Assembly: GCA_949128115.1 (NCBI GenBank)
Contig: OX421965.1
Location: 54,306,012 to 54,370,011 of the forward strand
Length of the DNA stretch: 64,000 nucleotides
DNA from: Anaspis maculata
Lineage: Eukaryota; Arthropoda; Insecta; Coleoptera; Scraptiidae
Direction of reading: 5' to 3'
The notes below the pieces were generated by a model. That model saw only the letters and a program-made list of their open reading frames with translations. It was not told where the DNA came from and ran no database searches. Shown one piece after another: positions 1 to 14,880 of this stretch; the stretch's first letter is position 1; each line of letters begins with the position of its first letter. The translations under genes and the position numbers were made by a program.

Positions 1-429
1 CAAATTGAAAAGTAAAATTTTCCACAACCTGTAACAAAGTGTCAAAAACAAATTTCTCGACATCCTGTATATACATATTCCTACATAGCATTTTATGTAG
101 TCTTCCATCCTGAATGTAATTACAGGGTTTTCCAGTTTTAACCTACTTAACTTTGAAAAAGATTTTTCTCGTATTCCTGATTCATAAGAATACAACATAT
201 GTGCTTCTTCTCGTGCTTCTTACTCGCTTCCTAGAAAAAATACAGGGTGTCAAAGTTCACTATTTTTGATTTTTAGAAATTTGTAACTTGCCAAACATTC
301 AACCAAATTCGCTGAAAACTAGCATAGGCTAATTTGTCGAAACCATTTAGGTACCTCTGCCAAATCCAAATTAATGACCCCCTATAACTCCTACGCCACA
401 GACTGAATTCTCTCGCGCTGTAAAAATCG
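1..429. other. non-coding, no gene recognised
   Basis: AT-rich sequence with no open frame resembling a known protein. It contains an isolated TACAGGGTGTC motif near 240, the same terminal motif seen on the fold-back elements further right, so it may be an old element edge. Nothing else is supported. Confidence 0.5.
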
Positions 430-2095
430 CAACCGCACATAAAGTAGTGCATAAGTATAGATTTCTTATAAAATAGAGGTATCTTCCTTGAGAATGAATC
501 AATCAAGTTAAGTCTTTCACTAAAAATTTCTCCATTTCTTTCTGCACTTTTCATTCGCTAGATGTATGATGTATGCATACAGGGTGTTCGCGTTTGGCTA
601 TTACAAACTTTGAGGGATGATTCCCCTTCAAAAATAAAGCCGAAAAAACAAAAAACTCATGGTCTTAAAATGCTTTCTTAAAAAAATACAGGGTGTTAAA
701 ATTGACTTTTTCAAATGGTTTTTTCACCGTAACTTTTGAACTGTTGGACCGATTTTAATCAAATTTGAATAAAAGTTGAGTCAAATAAGTTTCCATCGAA
801 TAATAATACCACAAGTCATCAAAAATTTCTGGGGGCGTAGATAACAGGGGACTGTCCCCTATTTTTGCCCCTATTTTTATCTACCTCAATTATTCTTCGA
901 AATTGTTAATATTTTCGGATTCTACGTTCAATTTAGAAGAAAAAGTCACTCTTGCAAAATTTTGATTAGAGGCTTCATTCCCGAGATATTTGGGTCTGAA
1001 ACTTTGGAAAACGCCTCGAAATCGCGACTTTCAAAAGCCTAAAAATTAAAATCCAAGAAAACTCATGATTCCTCAACTGGAATGAGTTTTCTAGGTCGCT
1101 TAGGTTGATTTATTGCCATTTTCGGCTAAGAAACGAGGCGTTTTCAGAGAAAAACAATTTGGGCTTTGGAAAGTGGCGATTTCGAGATGTTTTCCAAAGT
1201 TTCAAAACCAAATATCTTGGGAATGAAGCCTCTAATAAAAATTTTGCAAGGGTAACTTTTTCTTCTAAATTGAACGTAGAATCTGAAAATATCAACTATT
1301 TTAAAAAATAATTAGGAGAGATAAGAATAGGGGCGAAAATAGGGGACAGTCCCCTATTATCCACGCCCCCAGGAATCTTTTATGGATCGTGGTATTATTA
1401 TTCGATGGAGACTCAGTTGACTAAACTTTGGTTCAAATTTGATCAAAATCAGTTCAACGGTTGAAAAGTTACAGTGAAAAAACGATTAAAAAAAGTCAAC
1501 TTCAACACCCTGTATCCTTTTAAGGAAGCATTTTATGACCATGAGTTTTTTGTTCTTTCGGCTTTATTTTTGAAGGGGAATCATCCCTCAAAGTTTGTAA
1601 TAGCCAAACCCGAACACCCTGTATATCTGTACGTCTGTCTGACGCGAATTATGCCGATGCCGAAGTTTACACTGCAGTCAATACACATAATTTTCACTTT
1701 GTAGAATCGCGGGGCAGAATCCGCTTCTTTAAAAAATTGTATCTTCTATAGCAATAACGGAATCAGAGTGATTCTTTCACTACAAGTTTCTCCATTAATT
1801 TCTGCATATTGCATTTGCTGGATGTATGCATGTATCTGAAACAGTTTGCAAGATTCCTCGATGTAGAAGTTCACACTGTAGCGTCAAAACCGACAAATGT
1901 GAAATCGCGAGGCGAAACCTTCTCTTAAAAAATTATATCTTCTATTTCAATAGAGGAATCAAAATGATTCTTTGACTAACGATGTCTCCATTAATTTGTG
2001 CATATTTCGTTCGCTGCATGTATGCATGTATATAGAACGGTTCGCAAGATTTCTCGATGCAGAAGTTCTCACAACGTAGCGTTGAATACCGACTT
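430..2095 (+). repeat. about 195-bp tandem repeat, three copies, first copy split by a fold-back insertion
   Basis: Three diverged copies of one unit can be followed. Copy 1 is about 1701-1896 and copy 2 about 1897-2095; both carry the string TTTCTCCATTAATTT, then GGATGTATGCATGTAT or similar, then CAAGATT and TCGATG. A further copy begins near 430 (TTTCTCCATTTCTTT, then GATGTATGCATA at about 560-577) and resumes after 1625 (TATCTGTACG, then GATGCCGAAGTTTACACTG). The 1-kb palindrome at 579-1625 sits between its halves at a TA dinucleotide. No coding potential is recognised. Confidence 0.6.
579..1625. mobile_element. fold-back (palindromic) element, arms about 500 bp, TACAGGGTG ends
   Basis: The sequence starting TACAGGGTGTTCGCG near 577 is the reverse complement of the sequence ending CGAACACCCTGTA near 1622. 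Homology between arms continues to the centre near 1080, with about 10 percent mismatch by eye. A second terminal motif, TACAGGGTGTTAAAATTGAC near 689, is mirrored by CAACACCCTGTATCC near 1504, so the structure may be one element inside another that share end sequences. It lies in a copy of a tandem repeat at a TA site, as expected of Tc1/mariner-type non-autonomous elements, but it encodes no transposase. Small mirrored open frames in the arms are consequences of the palindrome. Confidence 0.8.
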
Positions 2096-2313
2096 TTTAA
2101 ACATTCTGATTTTTTTCTTGCAATCGTGCGGTCTGACCAAATATTTTTTGTTTCTATTCCCATCCGCTGACAATCAGCATTGATTTTCAAAAAACCCGAT
2201 ACCGCTACGACTCTTCGTTTAGGAGGAGTTCGTTTAGTACAAGACGGACAGACGGACAGACGGACGGACATCAAAGCACGGCTAATAGCGTATTTTCTGA
2301 ATATTCCTACGAT

Positions 2314-2770
2314 TATTGCTTGTCTTATTCTAGATTCTAGAAAATAGTAGGAGGAGACGGTGGCACCACATCGCATCGTATTTCTGACGTCAATTTTGGG
2401 GTAAATATCAAATTTTATCCGAATATCTTGAGAAATCACTGATTTATTGAGAAATTTCAATTTTCATGAAACCGGCCACTACTTTTAGGATATTTCTGAA
2501 ACGGCTGAAAATATTCATACCCGGTTGATTTTATCTTGATAAGCATCAAATTTTGAATCTTTATGGTGATTTTCATGACTCCAACTCTTTTAGTTCCTGA
2601 GTTTGAATTTTTTCATTTTTGATCACCCTGTATACAGCGTTTGCACTAACCACCATCGTGGCACCACTTTTAAAAATTAAAACAATGTTCCATAGAACAA
2701 TTCTGCCAAGTGGCATCGCGGCCTCAAAATTTGCAGGGTTCGTCCAATTTAAATGGCTTAGCCGCGCAAC
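2314..2770 (+). repeat. dispersed repeat family, copy 1
   Basis: About 450 bp that recurs in opposite orientation at 47890-48352. Shared landmarks include ATTGCTTGTCTTATT, CAAATTTTATCCGAATATCTTG, TTTATCTTGATAAGCATCAAA, GATCACCCTGTATACAGCGT and CAATGTTCCAT. The internal GATCACCCTGTATAC string looks like an element terminus, so the family may be composite. No protein is recognised in either copy. Confidence 0.65.
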
Positions 2771-2972
2771 TAGCATAAATAAAGCGGGAATGCTGCACTA
2801 ACTGACCCAAAAAACACCAATATAATATAATATCGGATTTCTTTCAGCTCTCGGTCCGCAAGAGCAAGAGGCAGTTCGGATTTAGGTAGCCAGAAGTGCC
2901 CGAAAAGGGCGATCTAGGCAAAAAAAACATCCGAAACCATGTGCTTTTATTTTGCAAGCAAAGACTTCCAAA

Positions 2973-4149
2973 TACAGGGTGATTCATGAGTGACCTTACA
3001 TAGGCTAATGGGAGATAGAGGACTTCGAGGCGAGTCAGGATCCACTGAGGAAATTTTGTTTTCTCCATTGGTTACGAAGATACTGGGTGTTTTGTGTGTT
3101 TCGTGTGAAACTTTGATCAGCGATAATTCTGAAACGGCTGAAGATATTGTGATGAAATTCACCAGTAATATTTCTCTGCTGGAACTTATCTAGAAGCCAT
3201 ACCGGGTGAGTCAAAATCCAGGGCCGGAATTGAAAAAATGTGCCCCTTTTTTATTTGATCGAAAAGTACATTTTCTGACCGCTTTTCTGAAAAACTGTTA
3301 TCGGATTCGAAAAGCTAAGAAAAAATGCTTCAAGAACCACTCTTCAATTTAGATGGCACACCTAGACCGTTTCGACAAAAAAATTAAAAGTAATATTTGT
3401 GGGTAAGTTTCCATTTTTGACCGGACATAATCGACTCATTGTTTGATTGAATTCATTAAAATTAATTTTTTAGCTTGTCTCTGTGGAACAGAAGGGCTTG
3501 GTAGTAAGAAAAATTCCATAGCCGGAAATTTTTTTTTGACGATCAAATCGAGTCTAATGTTGGTTTCGCTTTCGATTTTGTCACAAAAAAAAAATTGTCA
3601 GCTCTGAAATTTTTTTTCAACCAAGCCCTTCTATTCAACAGAGACAAGCCAAAAAATGAATTTAAATGAATTCGATCAAACAATGAGTCGATTATGTCCG
3701 GTCGAAAATGGGAACTCACCCACAAATTTTACTTTTCATTTTATTGTCGAAACGGTTCAGGTGTGCCATCCAAATTAAAGAGTGATTCTTAAAGCATTTT
3801 TCCTTAGCTTTTTGAATCCGATAGCAGTTTGTTAGAAAAGCGGTCAGAAAATGTACTTTTTGATGAAACAAAAAAGGGGCACCTTTTTTCTAGCCCGGCC
3901 CTGAATTTTGACTTACCCGGTATGGCTTCGGGATGAGTTCCAACAGAGAAATATTACTGGTGAATTTCAACAAAATACTTTTGGCCGTTTCAGAAATATC
4001 GCTTATCAAAGTTTCATACGAAACACACAAAACACCCTGTATCTTCGTAACCATCGGAGAAAATGAAATTTCTTCAGTGGATCCTGACTCGCCTCGCAGT
4101 CCTCTATCTCCCATTAGCCTATGTAAGGTCACTCATGAATCACCCTGTA
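2973..4149. mobile_element. fold-back element, 1.18 kb, TACAGGGTGATTCATGAG ends
   Basis: The left arm starts TACAGGGTGATTCATGAG and the right arm ends CTCATGAATCACCCTGTA. Arms of about 560 bp can be matched almost throughout: AATGGGAGATAGAGGACT at 3010 mirrors AGTCCTCTATCTCCCATT at 4100, and CATTTTCTGACCGCTTTTC at 3270 is mirrored at about 3840. The centre is near 3560. Termini fit a TA-inserting non-autonomous element. There is no transposase; the similar small frames on opposite strands near 3000 and 4100 are the two arms read outward. Confidence 0.85.
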
Positions 4150-4240
4150 TTATGGGATAGTGTCGTGTTGACTACTCGGTCGACTAGCTCTTCAGGCAAT
4201 ACGCATTAGGGCTGGATTCGCAGCGGTGAAATTATCTTTA

Positions 4241-4377
4241 ATACCGGGTGTTTATAAACGCCTGTGATCGCGGCAGGCTTTGGTCAGGCCAAAAGTCGCA
4301 GTGAAAGGCACGATTTGAAAGAGTGATAGGAGATTCCAAAGGCGATATGATAACAAACGTTTATAAACACCCGGTAT
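4241..4377. mobile_element. MITE, copy 1, terminal inverted repeat ATACCGGGTGTTTATAAACG
   Basis: A 137-bp element with nearly 20-bp inverted ends: ATACCGGGTGTTTATAAACG on the left and CGTTTATAAACACCCGGTAT on the right. The interior has TGATCGCGGCAGGCTT and GGCCAAAAGTCG. A second copy at 56116-56252 has the same ends with the interior inverted. Non-coding. Confidence 0.8.
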
Positions 4378-5889
4378 TTCTCCCTCAAAAATTAAGATCC
4401 CTCAATTTTATTTTATACAGTGTACTGAGTATGTTAGAAAATGAAGTGCCTACAGAGTGTGTTTTCAATTATGCAAAAGAAAATATTTTTTTCTTCCTTG
4501 TTGACAACTTTTTCCAAAAAACGGCCATATATTGAATTTCCTACGTCTCTCAAAATTATAAAACAGTTGATAATTTTTCAAGTGTCAAAAAATGTCTTAC
4601 AAACTTTTCCAGTGTCTTAGGGCCATTCGGCTTCTAAAAAAAATGTGGAGTAATCCAAGCGGAAACAAGGGGCCGTATTCATAAATTCATATCTCGCTTC
4701 TAAGCTAAAACCGCATTTAGAGGTGTGCATTTAGATGCGATCCATTTATATTTGAGTGTTCAAAATTACAAAATACAATTACATACATAAACAGCCGCTC
4801 AATCGTAATATGTAGGTATTTTTCAAAAGTTGAAAATAAGCGGGTAGCACCTGAACGCGCACCTGTGAATGCGCTTTTAGCTTAAAAGCGAGAGAATTTG
4901 TAGCGCAGCATCGCCGATGAGTGCTGCATTTCAGAAGCCGGCTGAATCTCTTGAGTTATGATATGCGAACAAGTACCCGTGTGATTATTTTCATTCACTT
5001 TCAAATTCTGGTTTGAATAACTGATTACTTATTTAGATTTTCTAATCATTTGAAACGTTGAACAAATTTTCGAGCAAATTTTGTCCTGATTAAATTTCAG
5101 ATCTGGATGATGCATTCACCTGCACAAAATACTGTGTGAAGAAATGTTAGTTTTGAACAAAACCATTGCGAATACACCCCCAATATACAGGATGACGCAA
5201 AAATAAAAGTCCAGAATAGTTTGTTCAAGGGAATACTTTTAAAGTGCCAGAAAAATGTGAAAAACATCTAGGTCATTTATTTTTGGAAATATGGAGGGTC
5301 AGAGGGTGGAACTTGAAGCCCCGATATTTTCGTTGTCTTAAACGATTTTAGTAGACTTTGAACAAAAACTAAAGAGCAATATTCAGAATTGCTGTTCACA
5401 GTTTTGTTCAACATTGACTAAAAAGCATTTCAGATGGATTACGAAAATAAAGAGGCCTAATAAAATCCCATCCTTTGACGAAAAATTGAAAAGTAAATTT
5501 TTTACCATTTTTCTGGCCTTCGTGAAGTATTTACCCGACTTTTGAAATTTAGCGACATCTTGTAGATATTGCTTTTATAATAGAATCGTAATATCTTCTT
5601 CCTGCATTCGGTGCCACGACCGCTTTGATTCGGTACCACGACCGTTTTAATGCAGTACCTACCACGTTAGTTTTGATTCAATTCCTGTTAGAATTGACCT
5701 GCCGAAACAATTCCGCGGTGGCAACAGTTTTGCGGGTGCTGGTCTTCCGCGGGGATACCCCGCCACATAACTTCCTGATTACCGAAGACTTGCTTCCGTC
5801 TGCCGCCATCGGCTAAAAGTCGGCTTTTCGGCAAGCGGACGTTCTATTTTAAGAGGGTCCGTCACAGTTGATGCAAAACTCACAAAATA

Positions 5890-5896
<7 letters not shown>
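4378..5896. other. non-coding, no gene recognised
   Basis: No family-level protein similarity is visible in any frame. Local features are a short duplicated phrase with GGTGCCACGACCG, GGTACCACGACCG and similar near 5610-5660, and a TACAGGATGACGC motif near 5187 that resembles an element end without a visible partner. Confidence 0.45.
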
Positions 5897-8400
<2,504 letters not shown>

Positions 8401-8800
8401 ATTGTGTGGACACTCTTGACAATAGTACCTACTTGTTATGGCCACGAGGTTAAAATTCTACAATGAAGTCAATGGGATATGGGGGTTTACTTTCGGGGAA
8501 GATAGGTACTGTCAATTGAAAACAAAACTAGTTCACTGTCACAAAACTGCCAGTAAAATAATGAATGTGTATATTAATACTGCAAGACTAAGGAAATGCT
8601 CCTCAAGGAAAAGAGCTATCGAAGGATCGTAGGTAGGTACACTGAACATAATATGGGTAGGTACCTACCTACTAAACGTAACGTACCTATTGAACAAGTG
8701 GAATGTAAACATTCCTGGTTCAAGGGCTCGTTCAAGGGTAGGTACAGCTTCAGGGGCGAAGCCTTGAAAATTTTTTGACGCCCTTCGTTTCAAAGTTACA
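8401..8800. other. non-coding, GTAGGTAC motif cluster
   Basis: No gene recognised. Between about 8629 and 8745 there are several overlapping GTAGGTAC / GTACCTAC palindromic strings, for example GGTAGGTACCTACCTAC near 8656. This short motif recurs singly all through the window. Confidence 0.4.
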
Positions 8801-8991
8801 GGGTGATTTGACGAAAATTTCACAAAATCATATCTCATAATAGCATAAAATTTGAGATGCAGATTTCTGTACCAATGGACAGGGAGCTGGTGCCTCAAAA
8901 CTTACGTCATAAGGCACATGATTTTAACCCTGTAGGTCTAATGTGCGTTGATAAGTTTGTTGGAAATTTCTTTGTCTTACATGTCAGACCG

Positions 8992-10572
8992 GGAGCTTTA
9001 GGCTGGTATAGGCTTGTCAAATTCCTAAAAAGGACCAAAATTTACGTTATACCGTCCGTTTTTTTTATTCTAGGCCCCAGCCCGTAGCACCTTTATTATG
9101 GATTTCACACCAAATATATTATATATTTTTGAATCCAGAAAAACAAGATCTTTCGAGTGATGATATGTCAAATTATTTTTGACAGATGTCATTTTTTGAC
9201 AAATTACAGAATAGTACTTGTGATACATCATTTTAAAGCCCATCAAATTCTAAGGAGAATTGTGTTTTTATTCTTGAGATAGGGTGTCTTTCACAGCTTC
9301 TAGGGGTCTTTCAATAGGAAAAAATGTCAATTCCAGAAATAGCCACTCAATAAGTAATAGGTATTTTTGAAATTAGCCAATGGTGATGATATGATTTTTA
9401 AATCGTCCAAATTATTGGGAAACTCTATAAACACCTTATCTTTCGCGTAGGCTCATTAAAAAATCGAGGGGGGTCATATCTGGCAAGCTCGGATGTCATC
9501 GCGTTGGGCCGGTGGTTCCAATTCACTGATCGTCGAATTTTTCATTCAAGGATGAACAAGGAGGCGGTCATTTCGAGCAACTTCTTTAGGACATTTTTTG
9601 TTCAATTGTGATTAATTGATTATTATCACCATTAGTTAACATTAAAAATAGGTACCTGCTTCACCTATACTCACTTATCATGTATTTCTGAAATTCAACA
9701 TTTTTTCCTATTGAAAAACCCCTAGAAGCTGTAAAAGACACCCTATTCCAAAAATAAAAACACAGTTCTCCTCGGAATTTTATGAGCTTTAAAATTATGT
9801 ATCACAAGTACTATTCTCTCATTTGTCAAAAAATGACATCTGTCAAAAATAATTTGACATATCATCAGTCGAAAGATCTTGTTTTTGTGATTTCAAAAAT
9901 ATATAATATATTGGGTGTGAAACCCAAAATACAGGTGCTACGGGCTGGGGCCTAAAATAAAAAACGGACGGTATAAGGTACTTGAATGGAACCAACGGGC
10001 TTTTGTGTGGGAACATCCCCTAAATCAGAAATCGAGTCGTGAGACAAAATTTTTGAGGGTCCATGAAACAAGTTTTAAATTGTCAAAAAAAGACAAAGTT
10101 CATCCCGTTCTGGAGACTTTTTCTCAGACATAATTTTAAGAATGAACAACAATTCTTACATGATTTTTCACGTGGGTTCCGAAACTGTCCACGAAAATTT
10201 TTAAGGGTATATCGCGCACAGGCTGCAACATCGAAACATTCTTCTCAAATCGGACACCCTTATTTAAACATGGAAATCGATTCCGCTTCTTATCTTGATT
10301 ATGATTTATGAACATATATCACACAAAGTGGGTGAGTCAACAAAATATCTGAAAAAAATTGATGAATGAATGCGAATTTTGGTAGGTACTTTTTTTTGAA
10401 AATTTCGAACTTGTCTTCTGAACTGAAAGGTCCCAAAAATTTTGTCTTACGACCAGATTTTTGATTAAGGGGATGTTTTCTTACAAAATTCCGTTGGTTT
10501 CTTTCATGTACCTGATTACGTAAATTTTGGCCCTTTTTCTCGACAACTGACAAGCCCCTTCTCTCCCCTACA
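8992..10572. mobile_element. composite fold-back with a second fold-back nested in its left arm
   Basis: Outer arms: GACCAAAATTTACGT near 9033 pairs with ACGTAAATTTTGGCC near 10518, and GGTACTTGAATGGAACCAACGG near 9978 pairs with CCGTTGGTTTCTTTCATGTACC near 10491. GGGAACATCCCCT near 10010 pairs with AGGGGATGTTTTC near 10469. The left outer arm is interrupted by the element at 9050-9973; the right arm is intact there. No protein recognised. Confidence 0.6.
9050..9973. mobile_element. fold-back element, TACCGTCCG ends, nested
   Basis: Left end TACCGTCCGTTTTTTTTATT, right end AATAAAAAACGGACGGTA. Arms match over roughly 300 bp: CTAGGCCCCAGCCCGTAGCACC near 9071 pairs with GGTGCTACGGGCTGGGGCC near 9934, and TTTGACAGATGTCATTTTTTGAC pairs with the mirror near 9830. 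A TA dinucleotide flanks both ends. The interior is unrelated to any protein I recognise. Confidence 0.8.
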
Positions 10573-10719
10573 AAATAGTATACAGGTGTCCCAGAAATGA
10601 GTAGGTACACAAAAAGATATCATATATTCCCGACAACAAAATAGGTCGATTCCAACCGATTCACTTGGGATTTTGAGTCAGCGTGTACTTTCAAAACACA
10701 ATCGATATGCATCTGTCAT

Positions 10720-12770
10720 AAGAAATTTCAATATGGCGGCCAAGATAGTAGCGGAATCGTGGAATTCAGCTTGAAAATAAGGATAATTATATGTACCTAC
10801 GAGACAAGGGCAAGTTCCAAGTTCCATGAAAATCGTTCCACCGATGAGAAATTTCAATATGGCGGCCAAGATGGCGGCAGAATCATGAAACTCAGCTTGA
10901 ATTAAGAATGTTCATACGAGACTAGAGTGAGTTCAAAGTTTCATGACAATTGTTCCACTAATAAGAAAATTTCATTATGGTGGCCAAGATGGCGGTGGAA
11001 TCATGGAATCTAATCTGCCCATTGGCCAGCTATGAGGGCCTAGGCTATTCATCGGAAAAAGTTCCAGGACTCTAGTTTATTCCTTGAGGAGTTCAACTTC
11101 TCCGAAGTGGACAGAAGGTTCCTTGATAATGATAATAATAATAACTATGCATGAATCAAAACAAGTAGAGATCATCACACGTGCGTGAGTCGCAATAGCG
11201 CATTTTCTGTGCAGATTTGTCGTCCATGGAAATGAGGTCATGGTTTGAAAATAAGAATGTTCATATGAGAGAAGAGTAATTCCCAAGTTTAATGACAATG
11301 ATTGTTCCACTAATCAGAGATTCCAATATGGCGGCCAAGATGGCGGCGGAATCATGAAACTCAGCTTGAAAATCAAAATACTCGTCGTACGAGACAAGAG
11401 TAATTTCCAAGTTTCATAATGAAGTGTCCCATCCCTTAGAGATTTAAATATGGCGGCCAAGATGGCGGCGAAATAATGATATTCAGCTTGAAAATAAGAA
11501 CGATCATACGAGACAATGGTGAGTTTCATGTTCCACGACAATGAACATGGGAATGATAGACGATGACAGCCATGTATGGTAAAAAAGCCCATTGGCCACC
11601 CTTGCGGACATCAGCTATCCAACGGAAAAAGTTAGGTACAAGGCTCTAGCTATTTTCCGCAAAGGGCAGTACCTCCAACTTCTCAAATTCTACACGGACA
11701 GACAGAAACAAGCGAGTATGCCTCATGGGCATGAGGCTGAGTAACGCACTTCCTTTTTGAAGGATTAGTGAACGGAAGATCTAAATTAGAGTTCTACCGT
11801 TATTTGGGCATAAATTTCAATATGGCGGGCCAAAATAGCGTCATAATCATGAAATTTTGCTTGAAAATCAAAATGATCGTACTATAGACAAGGCTTAGTT
11901 CCAAGTTTCATGAAAATCGTTCCAATAATAAGGGATTCCGATATGGCGGCCAAGATGGCGGCAGAATCTTGGAATTTGGCTGGAGAATGAGAATGATCAT
12001 ACGAAATAAAGGTAAGTCCCAAGCTTCATGAAAATCGTTGAGTGATAAGAAATTTCAATATGGCGGCAGAGCATATCATTTGTCCAAAATCGGATGTATT
12101 TTGGTGAAGATCACATCGCCTGTGAATTCGACCGATTCCGATTCAAATCGGACCACTTTCGGAGTAATTCAAAATGGCGGACCAAAGATGGCGGTCAAGT
12201 GACAAAAATCGTTGGTCACATTTTATATGATGGACATGTACGCATTTGATTGGCGTTTGCACCACATCGATATCTCTTTTTGTTGAGGCATAATTCTCCT
12301 ACTTCTATGATTTTGAAACATGTTTAATATGGAGAATACAAGATGGCGACGGGGTATCAATTGTCGGAAGTTGGATGTATCTTAATGAAGTTCACATCGC
12401 CTGCTTTCACTCAAATCAGACCATTTTCAGAGAAATTCAAAATGGCGGATCAAAGATGGCAGCCAAATGACAAAAGTCATTTGTCAACTTTATATGGTGG
12501 ACACGTACGCATTTCATTGGCGTTTGCACCACATCGATATCTTTCTTCGTTGAGGCATAATTCTCCTAGTTCTATCACTTCGAAACATATTCAATATGGA
12601 GAATACAATATGGCGGCGGGGAACCAATTGCCAAAAATTAAATAGATCTTGATGTGGTTCACATTGTTTCATCTCGATCAGATCACTTTTAAAGAAATTC
12701 AAAATGGCGGATCAAAGATGGCGGAGGAATAACAAAAAACCAAAAGTCAACTTGACATCCTGGACAAATA
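10720..12770 (+). repeat. degenerate minisatellite, 120-150-bp units with AAGATGGCGGC motifs
   Basis: About ten units follow a shared pattern: TTTCAATATGGCGGCCAAGATGGCGGC, GAATCATGAAACTCAGCTTGAAAATA, then CATACGAGACAAG and GTTCCAAGTTTCATGAAAATCGTTCCA. Motif occurrences are near 10733, 10857, 10977, 11328, 11450, 11820, 11942, 12058, 12172, 12344, 12442, 12608 and 12704. From about 12100 the units change to a longer version with CACCACATCGATATCTTTCTT and ATTCAAAATGGCGGA. Small open frames here are repeat translations. A related ATGGCGGC context reappears at about 62455 and 62785. Confidence 0.75.
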
Positions 12771-12831
12771 TACTATTGATCAGCGTTTACACCACATCGA
12801 TATCTTTCTTCCCTGAGGAGTTATCCCGGGT

Positions 12832-12858
12832 ACGGACGGACGGACGGACGGACGGACA
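12832..12858 (+). repeat. (CGGA)n microsatellite
   Basis: About six tandem GGAC units follow the last minisatellite unit. A similar short GACGGACAGACGGAC run occurs near 2243. Confidence 0.75.
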
Positions 12859-13275
12859 AAGTGAAGCTTAAAGCGCCTTTTTCCTATTTTTTTGGAAAGT
12901 GCGCTGAAAACGGCCATATGAACGTAATGGACTTTTTCAGCAGAAAAGAGACAGATGCGCGCGCGTTCGTACCGCGCAGTTGGTGGTGTCTAGCTATAAC
13001 GGCGCCTAATATCTCCAAGGGAAACTCCGTTCGTTATGATGTGCGCGGCACTACACTGCGGTCATGTGGGGCTGTGACGTAAATCGTGCGAGAGAGAGAC
13101 CACCTTTATTGAAAAGATCCATTTACCTACCCCAATTCGGAATGGTTTGGATCACACGGCATAAGATGTTCTTCTTCATTGTATCAATACCTATTCACAT
13201 CCAACAATACCTATAGGTACCTACACATAGTGATCGGCAGATTTCAGAAACTGATGGTTGCTGAAATTTTCTATG
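12859..13275. other. non-coding, no gene recognised
   Basis: A somewhat GC-richer stretch (GCGCGCGTTCG near 12957) with no recognisable protein. Confidence 0.4.
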
Positions 13276-14357
13276 AAAGGACCCCGCACGATTCTTATGG
13301 AAAATGGCTCCCGGTTAAATTCTCTGAATTTTTGATATGTTGTAGCTCATGAGATACTAATCGAATACCGTGAACCCTAAACTCAAAAAATGGACAGTTT
13401 TTTACCCACAGGGGGTTGAAGTTGGAGGTTTTGACGGCTTCAAAATGATATTATAACGTTAATTAAAGCTTTTTATTTGGTTCCTCTTCAAGTTGTGTTT
13501 CATGCTAAATGTATTTATTTGACAGAAAAATATCAACCCTCTCCTCCACCCCCAACCCCTATCTACCATCATAAAATTCGAGATTACTCCCAAAAGCCAT
13601 GCGGATGGCTTCTGTGATTTAAATCGTGAATTTTGACATAAAAATTATTTTCCACCCCTAATGTTGGGGTGCCGATTTTCCTATTTTCCTTGGTTAATTT
13701 GGCTGAATTTTTGATATTGTGTACTTCTAATTCTGCTGAACAAAAAGTTCCAATACCAAAACTTATTCCTATGAACAGTTTTTGTTCTGCAGGGGACTGA
13801 AGTTCAATATTTATGCTCTCAAATCTTGAACTTCAGTCCCCTGTAGAACAAAAACTGTCCATAGGAATAAGTTTTGGCATGAGAACTTTTTGTTCAACAG
13901 AATTAGAAGTATGCAATATCAAAAATTCAGCCAAATTAACCGAGGAAAATTGGAAAATCGGCACCCCAACATTAGGGGTGGAAAATAATTTTTATGGCAA
14001 AATTCATCACTTAAATCACAGAAGCCATCCGCATGGCTTTCGAGAGTAATCTCGAATTTTATGACGGTAGATAGGGGTTGGGGGTGGAGGAGGGGGTTTA
14101 TATTTTTCTGTCAAATAAATACATTTAGCATGAAACACATCTTGAAGAGAAACCAAATAGAAAACTTTTATTTACGTCACAATATCATTTTTAAGCCGTC
14201 AAAACCTCCAACTTCAACCCCCTGTGGGTAAAAAACTGTCCATTATTTGAGTTTGGGGTTCACGGTATTTGATCAGTATCTCATGAGCTACAACATATTA
14301 AAAATTCAAAGAATTTAACCGGGAGCCATTTTCCATAAGAATCGTGCGGGGTCCTTT
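13276..14357. mobile_element. fold-back element, 1.08 kb, AAAGGACCCCGCACGATTC ends
   Basis: The left arm begins AAAGGACCCCGCACGATTC and the right arm ends GAATCGTGCGGGGTCCTTT. Arms of about 520 bp pair closely: GGGAGCCATTTTCC, GAGCTACAAC, CCCCTGTGGGTAAAAAACTG, GGGGTTGGGGGTGG and GCCATCCGCATGGCTT all have mirror copies. The centre is a very short spacer near 13810, between GGGGACTGAAGTTC and GAACTTCAGTCCCC. No transposase. Confidence 0.88.
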
Positions 14358-14880
14358 ACATGACATTTATAAAATTTATGGAAATTCATGAAACATGGCA
14401 AAATTCGAAACAAAATTGATGTTTTTTCTTATAAAGCGTAGATATGTGAGTATAAAGGTATGACTAATTTGAGTATTTGGGACATTGAACGACTGACTGT
14501 CTGAATTTTGATATTGTTATTATTGCACATAAACAAGACACAAATGAAGTTATTGAACTCTGAATAAATAACAGGACAAAGCTAATGAAACTAAACAAAA
14601 CAGGTATCGTACGAGTACCAGTTCTTACATGTAGGTAGTTGAGTAACAAAAATTAATTTCAAAAACTAGAATAAAAATTTCCAAACAGAAAACATCTTAA
14701 CTAACCCTAGAGTGTGGAAAAAAAGGAATTTCTAGTTTTATAACTTTTGGAAATTTATGACTTGGCTAGAAACTTTCGAAAAGTTTCGGAAACTTCGAAA
14801 AGTTTCAAAATGAAATATTTCACAGCCCATCACTACCTACACACCACCTCATAATATAACCTACATAATATTGTGTAAAT
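14358..14880. other. non-coding, no gene recognised
   Basis: AT-rich. A short internal repetition GAAACTTTCGAAAAGTTTC occurs near 14769-14808. Nothing coding is supported. Confidence 0.4.

Noticed and set aside
2990..4160. Matching small frames on both strands near 3000 and 4100
   Set aside because: Arms of the fold-back at 2973-4149 read in both directions.
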